Source: Eubacterium sp. (lineage in GTDB: Bacteria; Bacillota; Clostridia; Lachnospirales; Lachnospiraceae). From it: 36,660 nucleotides of DNA. The stretch lies in NCBI GenBank assembly GCA_022764165.1, contig JALERM010000106.1, positions 1 to 36,660 of the forward strand. The letters run 5' to 3'. Positions 17,368-25,886 of the stretch are shown one piece after another. The notes below the pieces were generated by a model. That model did not search any database and had not been told where the DNA came from. It saw only the letters and a program-made list of their open reading frames with translations. The position numbers and the translations under genes are program-made. Every line of letters begins with the position of its first letter. The stretch's first letter is position 1.

Positions 17368-18741
17368 TTAAACAACAGACGCTGCACGCATGCAGGAACT
17401 CCTCGTTTTTTTCTTCCTAGTCAATTTATGAATGGAGATGTAGTAAGCAATTGACAGAGGAATACATGCTCCGATCCACGCCAGTGTGTTACTCCAGCAG
17501 GCACCCGAAAAGCCAAATGCCGCCACCAGAATGACTGCTCCAAAGGCTCTCATAATCAATTCCATGATTCCCGCAATTGTCGGAACTACTCCATTGCCCA
17601 GTCCCTGCAGAGTAAATCGATAAATAAATAACAGAGCCAGCACCCAGTAAAGCACGCCTGTAATGGACAGGTACGTCTTTGCCTGTTCCAGTACTTCTTT
17701 CTCTCCTTTTCCCACAAAAACAGCTGCCAGATTACTTCCTGCAACGATATTCAGAATTCCCATGATGATACTGACAGAAACAGAGATACATATACACTGA
17801 AAGACACCTTTTCGGATCCTGTCATATTTTTGTGCGCCATAGTTCTGTGCAGTGTAAGTTGCCATTGCCGCCCCAAAAGAATTCAGAGGCATGGTTGCAA
17901 TGCTGTCAATCTTCTGAGCCGCTGTATATGCCGCCACAGAGACCGCACCCAGCCCGTTCAGGGCATACTGCAGAATCAGTGCTCCAATGGCAATAATGGA
18001 CATCTGAAAGGCCATGGGGAATGCATTTTTCAGATGCAAGACTACCTCATCTTTATTCAGCTTAAAATGCCGACATTCGACACGCAGAGAAGGCATCTTC
18101 TTCATAATATAATAAAAGCAGCAAATGCCTGACAGCAGCTGAGAAAGTATGGTCGCTGCTCCGGCTCCCGCAACGCCCATATCAAACGCCAAAATCAATA
18201 CAAAATCCAGCACGATGTTCACACTGCAGGCCAGTACCAGAAAGTACAATGGAGTTCTGCTGTCTCCCAGTGCCCGCATCATATTTGACGTAAAATTAAA
18301 GAGCATACTTCCGGAAATTCCCCAGAAGATTATTTTCATATATCGGGCAGCATCATCAATGATTTCTTCCGGTGTCTGCAGTACTTCCAGCATGGAACGT
18401 GTCAGAAATACTGCTGCTGCCGTCAAAATCAGGGTCAGCGCCATACAAAGCACTATACCTGTGGCAAAGCTTCTTTTCACACCTTCCAGATCTTCCCCAC
18501 CGAACTTCTGTGCCGTTACAATAGATAGACCATTTGTAAATCCCATGACAAATCCCAATACAAAAAAGCTCAAACTTCCGGTGCATCCTACGGCTGCCAA
18601 CGCATTCACTCCTATGGTTCTGCCCACAATAATCGTATCCGCCATACTGTAAAATTGCTGGAAAATATTGCCCGCAATCAAAGGCAGCGCGAACAAAATA
18701 ATCAGCTTTGCCGGATTTCCATTTGTCATACTCTTTGTCAT
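17368..18741 (-). CDS. MATE family multidrug/sodium efflux transporter
   Basis: This inner-membrane exporter of about 457 residues has the hydrophobic pattern of 12 membrane segments in two six-helix halves. It opens with the MATE-typical stretch AKLIILFALPLIAGNIFQQFY and continues through ADTIIVGR. MATE proteins expel cationic compounds in exchange for sodium or protons; the substrate here cannot be read. ATG 18741 is favoured because GGAGG lies 10 nt upstream; ATGs at 18750 and 18765 have poor spacing. It diverges from an AraC-type regulator, the usual arrangement for local control. Confidence 0.92.
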   Translation of the reverse strand: MTKSMTNGNPAKLIILFALPLIAGNIFQQFYSMADTIIVGRTIGVNALAAVGCTGSLSFFVLGFVMGFTNGLSIVTAQKFGGEDLEGVKRSFATGIVLCMALTLILTAAAVFLTRSMLEVLQTPEEIIDDAARYMKIIFWGISGSMLFNFTSNMMRALGDSRTPLYFLVLACSVNIVLDFVLILAFDMGVAGAGAATILSQLLSGICCFYYIMKKMPSLRVECRHFKLNKDEVVLHLKNAFPMAFQMSIIAIGALILQYALNGLGAVSVAAYTAAQKIDSIATMPLNSFGAAMATYTAQNYGAQKYDRIRKGVFQCICISVSVSIIMGILNIVAGSNLAAVFVGKGEKEVLEQAKTYLSITGVLYWVLALLFIYRFTLQGLGNGVVPTIAGIMELIMRAFGAVILVAAFGFSGACWSNTLAWIGACIPLSIAYYISIHKLTRKKKTRSSCMRAASVV

Positions 18742-18831
18742 TTTTTTCATTCCTCCACTTCTCATGTCACATCATATTGTCTGTTTAAGGAACTATGATT
18801 CAAGTCCGCCACAGTGTTGTTATCGCTCTTT

Positions 18832-18898
18832 ATTATAGTAACAAATTAAAAAAGTGGAATGTAATTTCTTGTATTTTGGATGGATGATGTTGTATACT
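18832..18898. promoter_or_regulatory. divergent promoters for MATE and araC
   Basis: On the plus strand TTGTAT (18869-18874) and TATACT (18893-18898) are 18 nt apart, facing the araC-type gene. On the minus strand TATAAT (18837-18832) faces the MATE gene with only a weak -35 (TTCCAC-like), as expected for an activated promoter. Confidence 0.45.
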
Positions 18899-18933
18899 GA
18901 TTTTCAAATAGCAGAGTAAAGAAAGGAAATCTT

Positions 18934-19827
18934 ATGTGTCAGCCTGAGCATGATATTACTTATAGTGATCTGAATCCCAGATTTTTATTTTCCTGTATAC
19001 AGGACCGAACAGAAGAGACTCAGTATCACAGTCATGATTTTATCGAACTGGTAATTATTCTGAAAGGAAAAGGAAATTTTTGTATCAATGGAAACATCTA
19101 CAATGTAGAAGAAGGAAATTTGATTCTGCTCAATCCCGGAATATACCATAAAAGCTCTCCCATTGTGGGAGAACATGGACAAATCCTTCATGCCACAGAA
19201 TGTTATCTGGGTTTTTCCGATGTAGACTATGTAAACTGTGTCCAAAATCAACTGCCGCTTTTTAAAGATTACCAGATTATCACAAAATTGCCTGAGTTGT
19301 TCAAAAAACAACTGTTTTCTCTGTGCGACCTCATACACGCAGAATCTTCCAACAAAGAACCGGGGCAGTATTTTATGCTGAAATCTTATCTGATTCAGAT
19401 TCTCTGTCTCATAGAACGTTACCGGAGGCAGGAATGTGTGGAAGAATGTCTGAAAAAAGATGCGGTTCGATATGAATTTAAATCCGTAAACAAAAAATAC
19501 ATCGTACAGCAGATTATGGACTATATGAGCAAACACTATCAGGAAAAAATATCTCTGGATCAGATTGCCGCCAATATGTACCTGAGTACCTATTATGTCT
19601 CCAAGATATTCAAAAGCGAGACCGGCGATACACCCATCAACTATCTGATCAGTCTGCGGATGCAGAAAGCCCGCGAACTTCTGGATGCCGGACCGGATTG
19701 TTCCATTCAGTCCGTAGCCACAGCTGTTGGATACGAAGATGCCTATCACTTCAGCAAACTGTTCAAAAAATATTATGGGTTGTCTCCGCTGTACTATAAA
19801 GCAAGAATTGCCCCGGGGAAAATGTAA
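18934..19827 (+). CDS. AraC family transcriptional regulator (beside MATE gene)
   Basis: The 297-residue protein has an N-terminal cupin-like sensing domain (HSHDFIELVIILKGKG...GNLILLNPGIYHKSS). Its C-terminal double helix-turn-helix lies at about residues 190-290 (ISLDQIAANMYLSTYYVSKIF and VATAVGYEDAYHFSKLFKKYYG). The ligand is unknown. AAAGGA lies about 8 nt before the ATG. It diverges from the MATE gene, its likely target. The last residues, APGKM, and the stop codon fall inside a dispersed CCCCGGGG repeat, so the gene end appears to have been reshaped by that element. Confidence 0.92.
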   Translation: MCQPEHDITYSDLNPRFLFSCIQDRTEETQYHSHDFIELVIILKGKGNFCINGNIYNVEEGNLILLNPGIYHKSSPIVGEHGQILHATECYLGFSDVDYVNCVQNQLPLFKDYQIITKLPELFKKQLFSLCDLIHAESSNKEPGQYFMLKSYLIQILCLIERYRRQECVEECLKKDAVRYEFKSVNKKYIVQQIMDYMSKHYQEKISLDQIAANMYLSTYYVSKIFKSETGDTPINYLISLRMQKARELLDAGPDCSIQSVATAVGYEDAYHFSKLFKKYYGLSPLYYKARIAPGKM

Positions 19828-19842
19828 AAATCCCCGGGGCAA
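19808..19842 (-). repeat. CCCCGGGG dyad element, copy 1
   Basis: TTGCCCCGGGGA, an 11-nt spacer and TCCCCGGGGCAA form perfect 12-nt arms. It lies 11 nt after the stop of the minus-strand AraC gene and overlaps the coding end of the plus-strand AraC gene. Read along the minus-strand gene, the spacer is T-rich (ATTTTTACATTTT-like). Confidence 0.85.
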
Positions 19843-19853
19843 TGTAGTGTTTT

Positions 19854-20669
19854 TCAATAATCCCGTGGAAGTTTTCGATATTCCGTAGGGCTCATTCCCA
19901 TAACTGTATGAAAGCAGCGGCTGAAATACAGCATGTCGGTGTATCCTACCTGCCGGCTAATCTCCCCAACTGGAAGCAGTGTGGAGCGGAGTAAACGGCA
20001 GGCTGTTTCCATTCGAACACTGGTATGGAACTGCTGCATTGTCATATTTTTCTCTTTTTTGAAAACCTCTGCCATATATTTGTAGCTTAAGTAAAATTGT
20101 TTCTCCAGTTCTTTTGCAGAAAAGGGCTGATTATAATGTCCTGCTAAGTATTGGGCGATATTGTCTGACAGCCGCAGCAGCTTGTGATCTTCCTGACGAT
20201 AATACGCAATTTCCGTGAGCAGATGGAAAAACTGCTGGTTGCGGTTCCAGACACAGCGAGGGTCCTCAGTATGCCAGTACTTAGTAAATGCGGTAATTCT
20301 CCGTTCCAGTGGGGATTCAGAGAGGTTTGTAAGCATTTTAGGCAGTGTAAGGCTACGGGGCTGTGGCCGGTCATTGCCTTCAGGTAAAGAGGGAAAATCC
20401 AGATAAAAATGCACATAATACCATCTGGTTCCCTTTACAACTTCTGTTTTTCCAAAATGACGAATTCCGCTTTTAAGAAAAAACAAATCTCCGGGATGGA
20501 TTTCATAATCAATCTTATCTTCCGTGACGGGAATGCAGCCATCTGTCACATAAATCATTACATGAAAATCAGCAATACGGTCAGCATGAAAAAATGATTC
20601 CTGAGCGGCCAGATAATCACAGGAACTGACATCAGGAAGTATAACATTATTCATAGTTATTTCGTTCAT
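19854..20669 (-). CDS. AraC family transcriptional regulator (beside GH127 gene)
   Basis: The 271-residue protein has an N-terminal AraC-type arabinose-binding-like cupin (FHVMIYVTDGCIPV...IHPGDLFFLKSGIRHFG). A C-terminal helix-turn-helix pair follows (FSAKELEKQFYLSYKYMAEVF and VGEISRQVGYTDMLYFSRCF). GGAG lies 7 nt before ATG 20669. It diverges from the GH127 gene across about 100 nt, so it probably controls that gene in response to a plant sugar; this is inference from position. It ends 11 nt before repeat copy 1, convergent with the other AraC gene. Confidence 0.92.
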   Translation of the reverse strand: MNEITMNNVILPDVSSCDYLAAQESFFHADRIADFHVMIYVTDGCIPVTEDKIDYEIHPGDLFFLKSGIRHFGKTEVVKGTRWYYVHFYLDFPSLPEGNDRPQPRSLTLPKMLTNLSESPLERRITAFTKYWHTEDPRCVWNRNQQFFHLLTEIAYYRQEDHKLLRLSDNIAQYLAGHYNQPFSAKELEKQFYLSYKYMAEVFKKEKNMTMQQFHTSVRMETACRLLRSTLLPVGEISRQVGYTDMLYFSRCFHTVMGMSPTEYRKLPRDY

Positions 20670-20773
20670 GATAATTCTCCATATAAACCCGAATATTTTC
20701 TATTTTTTTACTTGTATAATAAGATTATAATACATACATCAATGAATAACAAGCAAAAGGAAAGGAATAGAGC
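20670..20773 (+). promoter_or_regulatory. AraC/GH127 divergent intergenic region
   Basis: Two TATAAT boxes (20715-20720 and 20726-20731) face the GH127 gene, but neither has a recognisable -35 at 16-18 nt. This suits a promoter that needs an activator. AAAGGA before the GH127 start serves as ribosome site. Confidence 0.4.
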
Positions 20774-22690
20774 ATGCACATGAAAATACAAAAACAGATT
20801 TCCCAGAATGCATATCGCACAGATGACAGTTTTCTGGGACGTTATCAGAAATTAATCAAACAGGAAGTGATTCCCTATCAGTATCAGGTGTTATGTGATC
20901 AGGCAGAAGGGGCAGAAAAAAGTCATGTAATCGCCAATTTTATCAATGCGGGAAAAGCACTTCGCGGCGAAGATGTGGGCGATGGATTTTACGGTATGGT
21001 ATTCCAGGACAGTGATGCAGCAAAATGGCTGGAGGCTGCTGCCTATTCTTTGACGATATTTCCGGATAAAGAATTGGAAGAAACAGCAGATCAACTAATA
21101 GAGCTGATTGCCCGGGCACAGGATGAAGATGGTTATCTGAATACGTATTTTACGATTAAAGACCGTGACAAACGATGGACCAATCTTCTGGAAGGACATG
21201 AACTATACTGCTCAGGACATATGATAGAAGCTGCCTGTGCATATTTTGAAGCCACAGGAAAAGACAGACTTCTGAACGTAATGCTGAAAAATGCAGAACA
21301 CATTTATCGCATTTTTATAGAAGAAGGAAAAGACGGATATCCCGGCCATCCGGAAGTAGAACTTGCTCTGATGAGAATGTACCATCTCACAGGTGAAAAA
21401 CATTGTCTGGAACTGGCAGAACATTTTATCAATGTTCGTGGTGTTGACAAGGATTATTTCAAAAAAGAATCAGAAAAACGAAACTGGATGGTCTGGGGCA
21501 TGGATGCCAATGATCTGGAATATAATCAAAGCTATGCACCGGTGAGAGAACAGGAAGATGCGGCAGGCCATGCTGTCCGTGCAGTGTATCTCTATACCGC
21601 TATGGCAGATCTGGCTGCCGAGACAGAAGATGAAACACTAAAACATGCCTGCAGAAAATTATGGGAAAACCTTACCGAACGCAGAATGTATGTGACCGGC
21701 GGCATCGGATCCACCGGAATCGGAGAAGCGTTTACGGTAGATTATGATTTGCCGGGAGACACCGCCTACTGTGAAACCTGTGCATCCATCGGACTGATGT
21801 TTTTTGCTTCCAGAATGCTGGAACAGGATGTCCGTGGTGAGTATGCAGATGTGATGGAACGGGCATTTTATAATACCGTGCTGGCTGGTATGCAGCTGGA
21901 TGGAAAACGTTTCTTTTATGTCAATCCGCTGGAATGTATTCCGGGAATTTCCGGAAAGGCTGTGACCCACAGACATGATCTGACCCAGCGTCCCAAATGG
22001 TATGCCTGTGCCTGTTGTCCTCCCAACACGGCAAGACTGATCTCTTCTATTGGAAAATATGCCTATGGAGAAAATGCTGAAACTGCATACTGCCATTTAT
22101 TTGCCGGCGGTAAAGTAGAATTTGAAAATGGAATAGAACTTTCCTGTGAAACTGCCTATCCTTATGATTTTACAGTCAATTATCAGGTAAGAGCAGGAAG
22201 CGGACAACTTGCCATTCATATTCCCGCATGGAGCAAAACGTATGGTATAAGTGTAAATGAAAAAGAAACAACCTGCATGCTGCGGAGCGGATATGTATAT
22301 TTGAACGTTAAAGAAGGGGATAAGATTCGGATAACTCTATATGATTCTCCTTATCACATGTATGCATCTTCCAGAATCCCTCAGCTGTCCGGATATACAG
22401 CCGTGTGCAGGGGGCCTTTGGTGTACTGCTTCGAGGGTGTTGATAATGATGGAGATGTACTGTCCTTATCGTTGAAACGAGGTGGAAAACTGGTGGTATC
22501 TGCCTATGATACAGAACTGCTGGGAGGTACCGTACAAATTACTGCAGAGGCGGTTCGCCGTGAAACTGATGGACACCTGTATTCGGATCAGCCTCCTGCC
22601 GAAAAGCCAGCTCAGGCAGTGGCTGTGCCCTATTACATCTGGTGCAACCGGGGAGAAAACCAGATGCGGGTGTGGATGCACGAAATGTAG
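20774..22690 (+). CDS. GH127 beta-L-arabinofuranosidase
   Basis: This 638-residue cytoplasmic enzyme (no signal peptide) belongs to the GH127/DUF1680 family, whose characterised members release beta-1,2-linked L-arabinofuranose from plant hydroxyproline glycans. The zinc and catalytic set is complete: Glu334 and Cys336 in YCETCA and Cys414-Cys415 in ACACCPPN, matching the E-x-C and CC pattern of the characterised bifidobacterial HypBA1. An alpha/alpha barrel occupies most of the chain and beta-sandwich modules the last 200 residues. ATGs at 20774 and 20780 are both possible. No transporter or other arabinan enzyme is adjacent, so uptake must be encoded elsewhere. Confidence 0.94.
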   Translation: MHMKIQKQISQNAYRTDDSFLGRYQKLIKQEVIPYQYQVLCDQAEGAEKSHVIANFINAGKALRGEDVGDGFYGMVFQDSDAAKWLEAAAYSLTIFPDKELEETADQLIELIARAQDEDGYLNTYFTIKDRDKRWTNLLEGHELYCSGHMIEAACAYFEATGKDRLLNVMLKNAEHIYRIFIEEGKDGYPGHPEVELALMRMYHLTGEKHCLELAEHFINVRGVDKDYFKKESEKRNWMVWGMDANDLEYNQSYAPVREQEDAAGHAVRAVYLYTAMADLAAETEDETLKHACRKLWENLTERRMYVTGGIGSTGIGEAFTVDYDLPGDTAYCETCASIGLMFFASRMLEQDVRGEYADVMERAFYNTVLAGMQLDGKRFFYVNPLECIPGISGKAVTHRHDLTQRPKWYACACCPPNTARLISSIGKYAYGENAETAYCHLFAGGKVEFENGIELSCETAYPYDFTVNYQVRAGSGQLAIHIPAWSKTYGISVNEKETTCMLRSGYVYLNVKEGDKIRITLYDSPYHMYASSRIPQLSGYTAVCRGPLVYCFEGVDNDGDVLSLSLKRGGKLVVSAYDTELLGGTVQITAEAVRRETDGHLYSDQPPAEKPAQAVAVPYYIWCNRGENQMRVWMHEM

Positions 22691-22698
22691 GATAATAT

Positions 22699-22741
22699 AA
22701 ATTTGCCCCGGGGACTTTTACATTTTCCCCGGGGCAAATTT
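22699..22741 (+). repeat. CCCCGGGG dyad element, copy 2
   Basis: The perfect 16-bp arms 22699-22714 and 22726-22741 flank an 11-nt spacer. It starts 8 nt after the GH127 stop and ends 8 nt before the purB stop, so it probably ends both convergent transcripts. Its polarity is opposite to the other copies on the sequence, but the same relative to the gene it follows if that is GH127. Confidence 0.9.
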
Positions 22742-22749
22742 GTATATTT

Positions 22750-24183
22750 TTATACATTTATTTCCGCTGTCATTCCCAGCAAGTCTTTGTTCTCGTCCAG
22801 CATCGGCTGAATCACGTTTTTCAGGAATGCATCTACCTGTACTGCTGCACGTCCTGTATATTTTGCAGGATCCATGGTTTTTTCCAGTTCTTCCAGAGTC
22901 AGGTTGAATGCCGGATCGGCTGCAATAAGTTCCAGAAGGTTATTGTCTTTACCTTCCACTTTTACAGTCTTTCCTGCTTCCATAGACAGTTCACGGATTC
23001 TCTCATGGAGTTCCTGACGGTCTCCGCCGACTTTTACTGCATCCATCATAATATTTTCTGTAGCCATGAAAGGCAGTTCAGAACGAAGTCTCTTCTCGAT
23101 AACTTTCGGATATACCACCAGACCGTCAACAACATTCAGGCACAGGTCAAGGATACCGTCTACGGCCAGGAATCCTTCCGGTACAGAAAGACGCTTATTA
23201 GCAGAGTCATCCAAGGTTCTTTCAAACCACTGAGTTGCAGAAGTAATCGCCGGATTCAGTGCATCTACCATCACGAAACGAGACAAAGATGCAATTCTCT
23301 CGCTTCTCATCGGATTTCTCTTATATGCCATAGCAGAAGATCCGATCTGGCTCTTTTCAAACGGCTCTTCCACTTCTTTCAGATGCTGCAGAAGACGGAT
23401 ATCATTGGAGAACTTGTGTGCACTTGCTGCGATACCTGCCAGCACATTCAGCACCCGTGTGTCCACTTTACGGGAGTAAGTCTGTCCGGAAACCGGATAA
23501 CATTCTTTGAATCCCATTTTCTCAGCAATCATCGGATCGATTTTATCGATGGTCTCCTGGTCTCCATCAAACAATTCCAGGAAGCTTGCCTGTGTACCGG
23601 TAGTTCCCTTGGAACCCAGAAGTTTCATGGTACCGAGAACATGATTCAGATCCTCCAGATCCAGCATAAATTCCTGCATCCACAGAGTCGCACGTTTTCC
23701 TACAGTCGTAGGCTGTGCAGGTTGAAAATGTGTAAATGCCAGTGTAGGCAGATTTTTATGTTCATCCGCAAACTTAGCCAGCTCTGCGATTACATTGACC
23801 AGTTTTTTCTTAACCAGCTTCAGAGCCTCTGTCATCACTATAATATCTGTATTGTCTCCTACGTAGCAGGAAGTTGCTCCCAGATGGATAATACCTTTTG
23901 CTTTCGGGCACTGAACGCCGTAAGCATACACATGTGACATTACATCATGGCGAACCTGACGTTCTCTCTCCTTTGCCACATCATAGTTAATATCATCTTT
24001 ATGTGCCTTTAATTCATCAATCTGCTCCTGAGTGATTGGCAGTCCCAGCTCCTTTTCAGTCTCAGCCAGAGCAATCCATAATCTTCTCCAGGTACGGAAC
24101 TTCATATCCGGTGAAAAAATATACTGCATCTCTTTGCTTGCGTACCGCTCAGAAAGCGGACTTACATACCTGTCTGTACTCAT
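22750..24183 (-). CDS. purB: adenylosuccinate lyase
   Basis: PurB cleaves adenylosuccinate to AMP and SAICAR to AICAR, both releasing fumarate. The 477-residue protein carries the fumarase/lyase signature SSAMAYKRNPMRSE and the N-terminal YVSPLSERYASKEM. Its length and start are closer to the longer ADSL type than to the short Bacillus form of about 430 residues. I chose ATG 24183 because GAGGAG is 7 nt upstream; the frame is open to 24201. It is a single gene, apart from other purine genes, ended by repeat copy 2. Confidence 0.96.
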   Translation of the reverse strand: MSTDRYVSPLSERYASKEMQYIFSPDMKFRTWRRLWIALAETEKELGLPITQEQIDELKAHKDDINYDVAKERERQVRHDVMSHVYAYGVQCPKAKGIIHLGATSCYVGDNTDIIVMTEALKLVKKKLVNVIAELAKFADEHKNLPTLAFTHFQPAQPTTVGKRATLWMQEFMLDLEDLNHVLGTMKLLGSKGTTGTQASFLELFDGDQETIDKIDPMIAEKMGFKECYPVSGQTYSRKVDTRVLNVLAGIAASAHKFSNDIRLLQHLKEVEEPFEKSQIGSSAMAYKRNPMRSERIASLSRFVMVDALNPAITSATQWFERTLDDSANKRLSVPEGFLAVDGILDLCLNVVDGLVVYPKVIEKRLRSELPFMATENIMMDAVKVGGDRQELHERIRELSMEAGKTVKVEGKDNNLLELIAADPAFNLTLEELEKTMDPAKYTGRAAVQVDAFLKNVIQPMLDENKDLLGMTAEINV

Positions 24184-24240
24184 GCAAATTCTCCTCTTCA
24201 TTTATATTTTGTAAAATTACCCCGCATCATTTTCAGATTG

Positions 24241-24269
24241 CCCCGGGGAAAATGTAAAAATCCCCGGGG
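24241..24269 (-). repeat. CCCCGGGG dyad element, copy 3
   Basis: A perfect 9-nt-arm core with an 11-nt spacer lies upstream of purB. It is in tandem with copy 4 and has the same polarity. A truncated half-unit matching the left flank of copy 4 (TGTAAAATTACCCCG) lies beside it at 24210-24224. Confidence 0.85.
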
Positions 24270-24330
24270 AAAAATGTATGTGGGTTTCTTTACAAATTAT
24301 ATAATACTGTGCCCTGAAACGCAAGGTGTA

Positions 24331-24371
24331 AAATTACCCCGGGGAAAATGTAAAAATCCCCGGGGCAATTT
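24331..24371 (-). repeat. CCCCGGGG dyad element, copy 4
   Basis: The core 24337-24365 is perfect and the flanks extend it to 15-nt arms with one mismatch. It lies 8 nt past the stop codon of the amino-acid ABC ATPase gene and is the likely 3' structure of that transcript. Confidence 0.85.
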
Positions 24372-24379
24372 AATAAATA

Positions 24380-25138
24380 TCAGCTTTGGTGGAATTTTCC
24401 CAAAAATTCCCGCATTCTGATGTGATCTGCCCCAAATACTGCATCCGGTGTTCCTTCCAGTGCAATCAAACCTTTATCCATGAAAATGATTCTATCGGAA
24501 ATATTTTTCGCAAATTCCATCTCATGTGTTACGATCACCATGGTAATGTCCAGATCCGCCAGGGATTTGATAACCTTCAGCACTTCACCGGTCAGTTCAG
24601 GATCCAGTGCTGATGTAGGTTCATCAAAGAACAAGATTTTGGGGTTCAATGCCAGTGCACGTGCGATGGCCACACGCTGACACTGCCCGCCTGACAGCTG
24701 AAACGGATAGGCATCTTCTTTATCGGAAAGTCCCATCTTTGCCAACAATTCTCTTGCTTCCCGGTATACCTCTTCTTTATCACGCTTCTGTACGTGAATC
24801 GGGGCATCCGTAATGTTTTTCATCACAGAATAATGAGGAAACAGATTAAAACTCTGGAACACCAGTCCAAAACAGGACTGTATTTCTTTCAATTCATTTT
24901 TTTTCGGAAAAACTGCCTTTCCGTTCTCTACCCAGCTAGCACGTTTACCAAGATAAATAATTTCTCCTCCATCAATGGTTTCCAGCATAGTAGCACATCT
25001 GAGCAGTGTGGATTTACCGGAACCGGAAGGTCCGATGATTGATACGATTTCTCCTTCCTTTACAGAAAAAGAAATATCCTGGAGGACACCATAACCATCA
25101 AAGGCTTTTTTAATATGATTCATCTCCAAAAGCTTCAT
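24380..25138 (-). CDS. polar amino-acid ABC transporter ATPase
   Basis: This 252-residue ATP-binding subunit of a GlnQ/HisP-type importer has Walker [10 protein letters not shown], the signature [14 protein letters not shown], Walker [14 protein letters not shown] and the switch VTHE. The usual second Gln of LSGGQQQR is Cys. It ends the operon binding protein-permease-ATPase, 12 nt after the permease. The substrate is one of the polar amino acids and cannot be named. Repeat copies 4 and 3 follow it. Confidence 0.95.
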   Translation of the reverse strand: MKLLEMNHIKKAFDGYGVLQDISFSVKEGEIVSIIGPSGSGKSTLLRCATMLETIDGGEIIYLGKRASWVENGKAVFPKKNELKEIQSCFGLVFQSFNLFPHYSVMKNITDAPIHVQKRDKEEVYREARELLAKMGLSDKEDAYPFQLSGGQCQRVAIARALALNPKILFFDEPTSALDPELTGEVLKVIKSLADLDITMVIVTHEMEFAKNISDRIIFMDKGLIALEGTPDAVFGADHIRMREFLGKFHQS

Positions 25139-25150
25139 AGCAAATTCCTC

Positions 25151-25798
25151 CTAACGATAGTAATCCAGTTTTTTCTCAAAGTTTTCCATAACCCATGCTA
25201 CAACAAAGTTAAATATGTAATAAAATACACCGGCAATGAAGAATGGTATAACCGTTGTCTGCGCAGCTGCAATCTGCTTTGCCATGGCAAACATCTCAAT
25301 GTACGAAACAGAATAAACCAAAGAGGTATCTTTTACCAGAGTTATTACTTCATTCGTCACTGAGGGCAGAACTATCTTTACCACCTGCGGAAGTACAATC
25401 TTAAAAAAGGTCTGGGGCTTGCTATATCCCAAAAGCTGAGACGCCTCATACTGTCCTTTTGGTATGGATTCAATACCGGAACGGTAGATTTCCGCAAAAT
25501 ATGCTGCATAGTTCAGAGAGCATCCCAGAAGAATCGCTGTAAATTTATATCCTCCGATATTCATCCCCCACAGATAATAGGGCCCGAAATACCAGATCAG
25601 CAGCTGCAGCATCAGAGGTGTTCCCCGCATAATGGAAATATATATTTTCACCAGCCAGCTGACCGGTTTAAAACGACAGACTCTTCCAAAATATACCACC
25701 ATACCCAATGGGAGAGAAAACAGAAGCGTCAGTGCAAAGATCAGGCAGGTCTGACCAAAACCCACAGTCAGCTGCCTTAACATGACTTCAAAACTCAT
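25151..25798 (-). CDS. polar amino-acid ABC transporter permease
   Basis: The 215-residue inner-membrane protein is of the HisM/GlnP type, with about five membrane segments. The conserved cytoplasmic loop is EASQLLGYSKPQTFFKIVLPQ, and RGTPLMLQL is the typical N-terminal motif. The single permease gene suggests a homodimeric pore. It lies between the binding-protein gene (88 nt upstream, with a hairpin between) and the ATPase. Confidence 0.94.
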   Translation of the reverse strand: MSFEVMLRQLTVGFGQTCLIFALTLLFSLPLGMVVYFGRVCRFKPVSWLVKIYISIMRGTPLMLQLLIWYFGPYYLWGMNIGGYKFTAILLGCSLNYAAYFAEIYRSGIESIPKGQYEASQLLGYSKPQTFFKIVLPQVVKIVLPSVTNEVITLVKDTSLVYSVSYIEMFAMAKQIAAAQTTVIPFFIAGVFYYIFNFVVAWVMENFEKKLDYYR

Positions 25799-25833
25799 AT
25801 CGTATCCTCCAGATTCATCATAAATCGAATACG

Positions 25834-25855
25834 CCCCCCGGGAAATCCCGAGGGG
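25834..25855 (-). terminator. intercistronic hairpin between binding protein and permease genes
   Basis: A 10-bp stem with one mismatch (CCCCCCGGGA/TCCCGAGGGG) lies 32 nt past the binding-protein stop. There is no T-run. A partial terminator or mRNA-stability hairpin here would raise the binding protein over the membrane subunits, as is usual in ABC operons. Confidence 0.55.
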
Positions 25856-25886
25856 TCTATTCTATTTCTATAACAAGATTTAACAA

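Noticed and set aside
24380-25138. Cys in the ABC signature (LSGGQCQR) as a loss of function
   Set aside because: The essential LSGGQ is intact and the variable position after it tolerates change.
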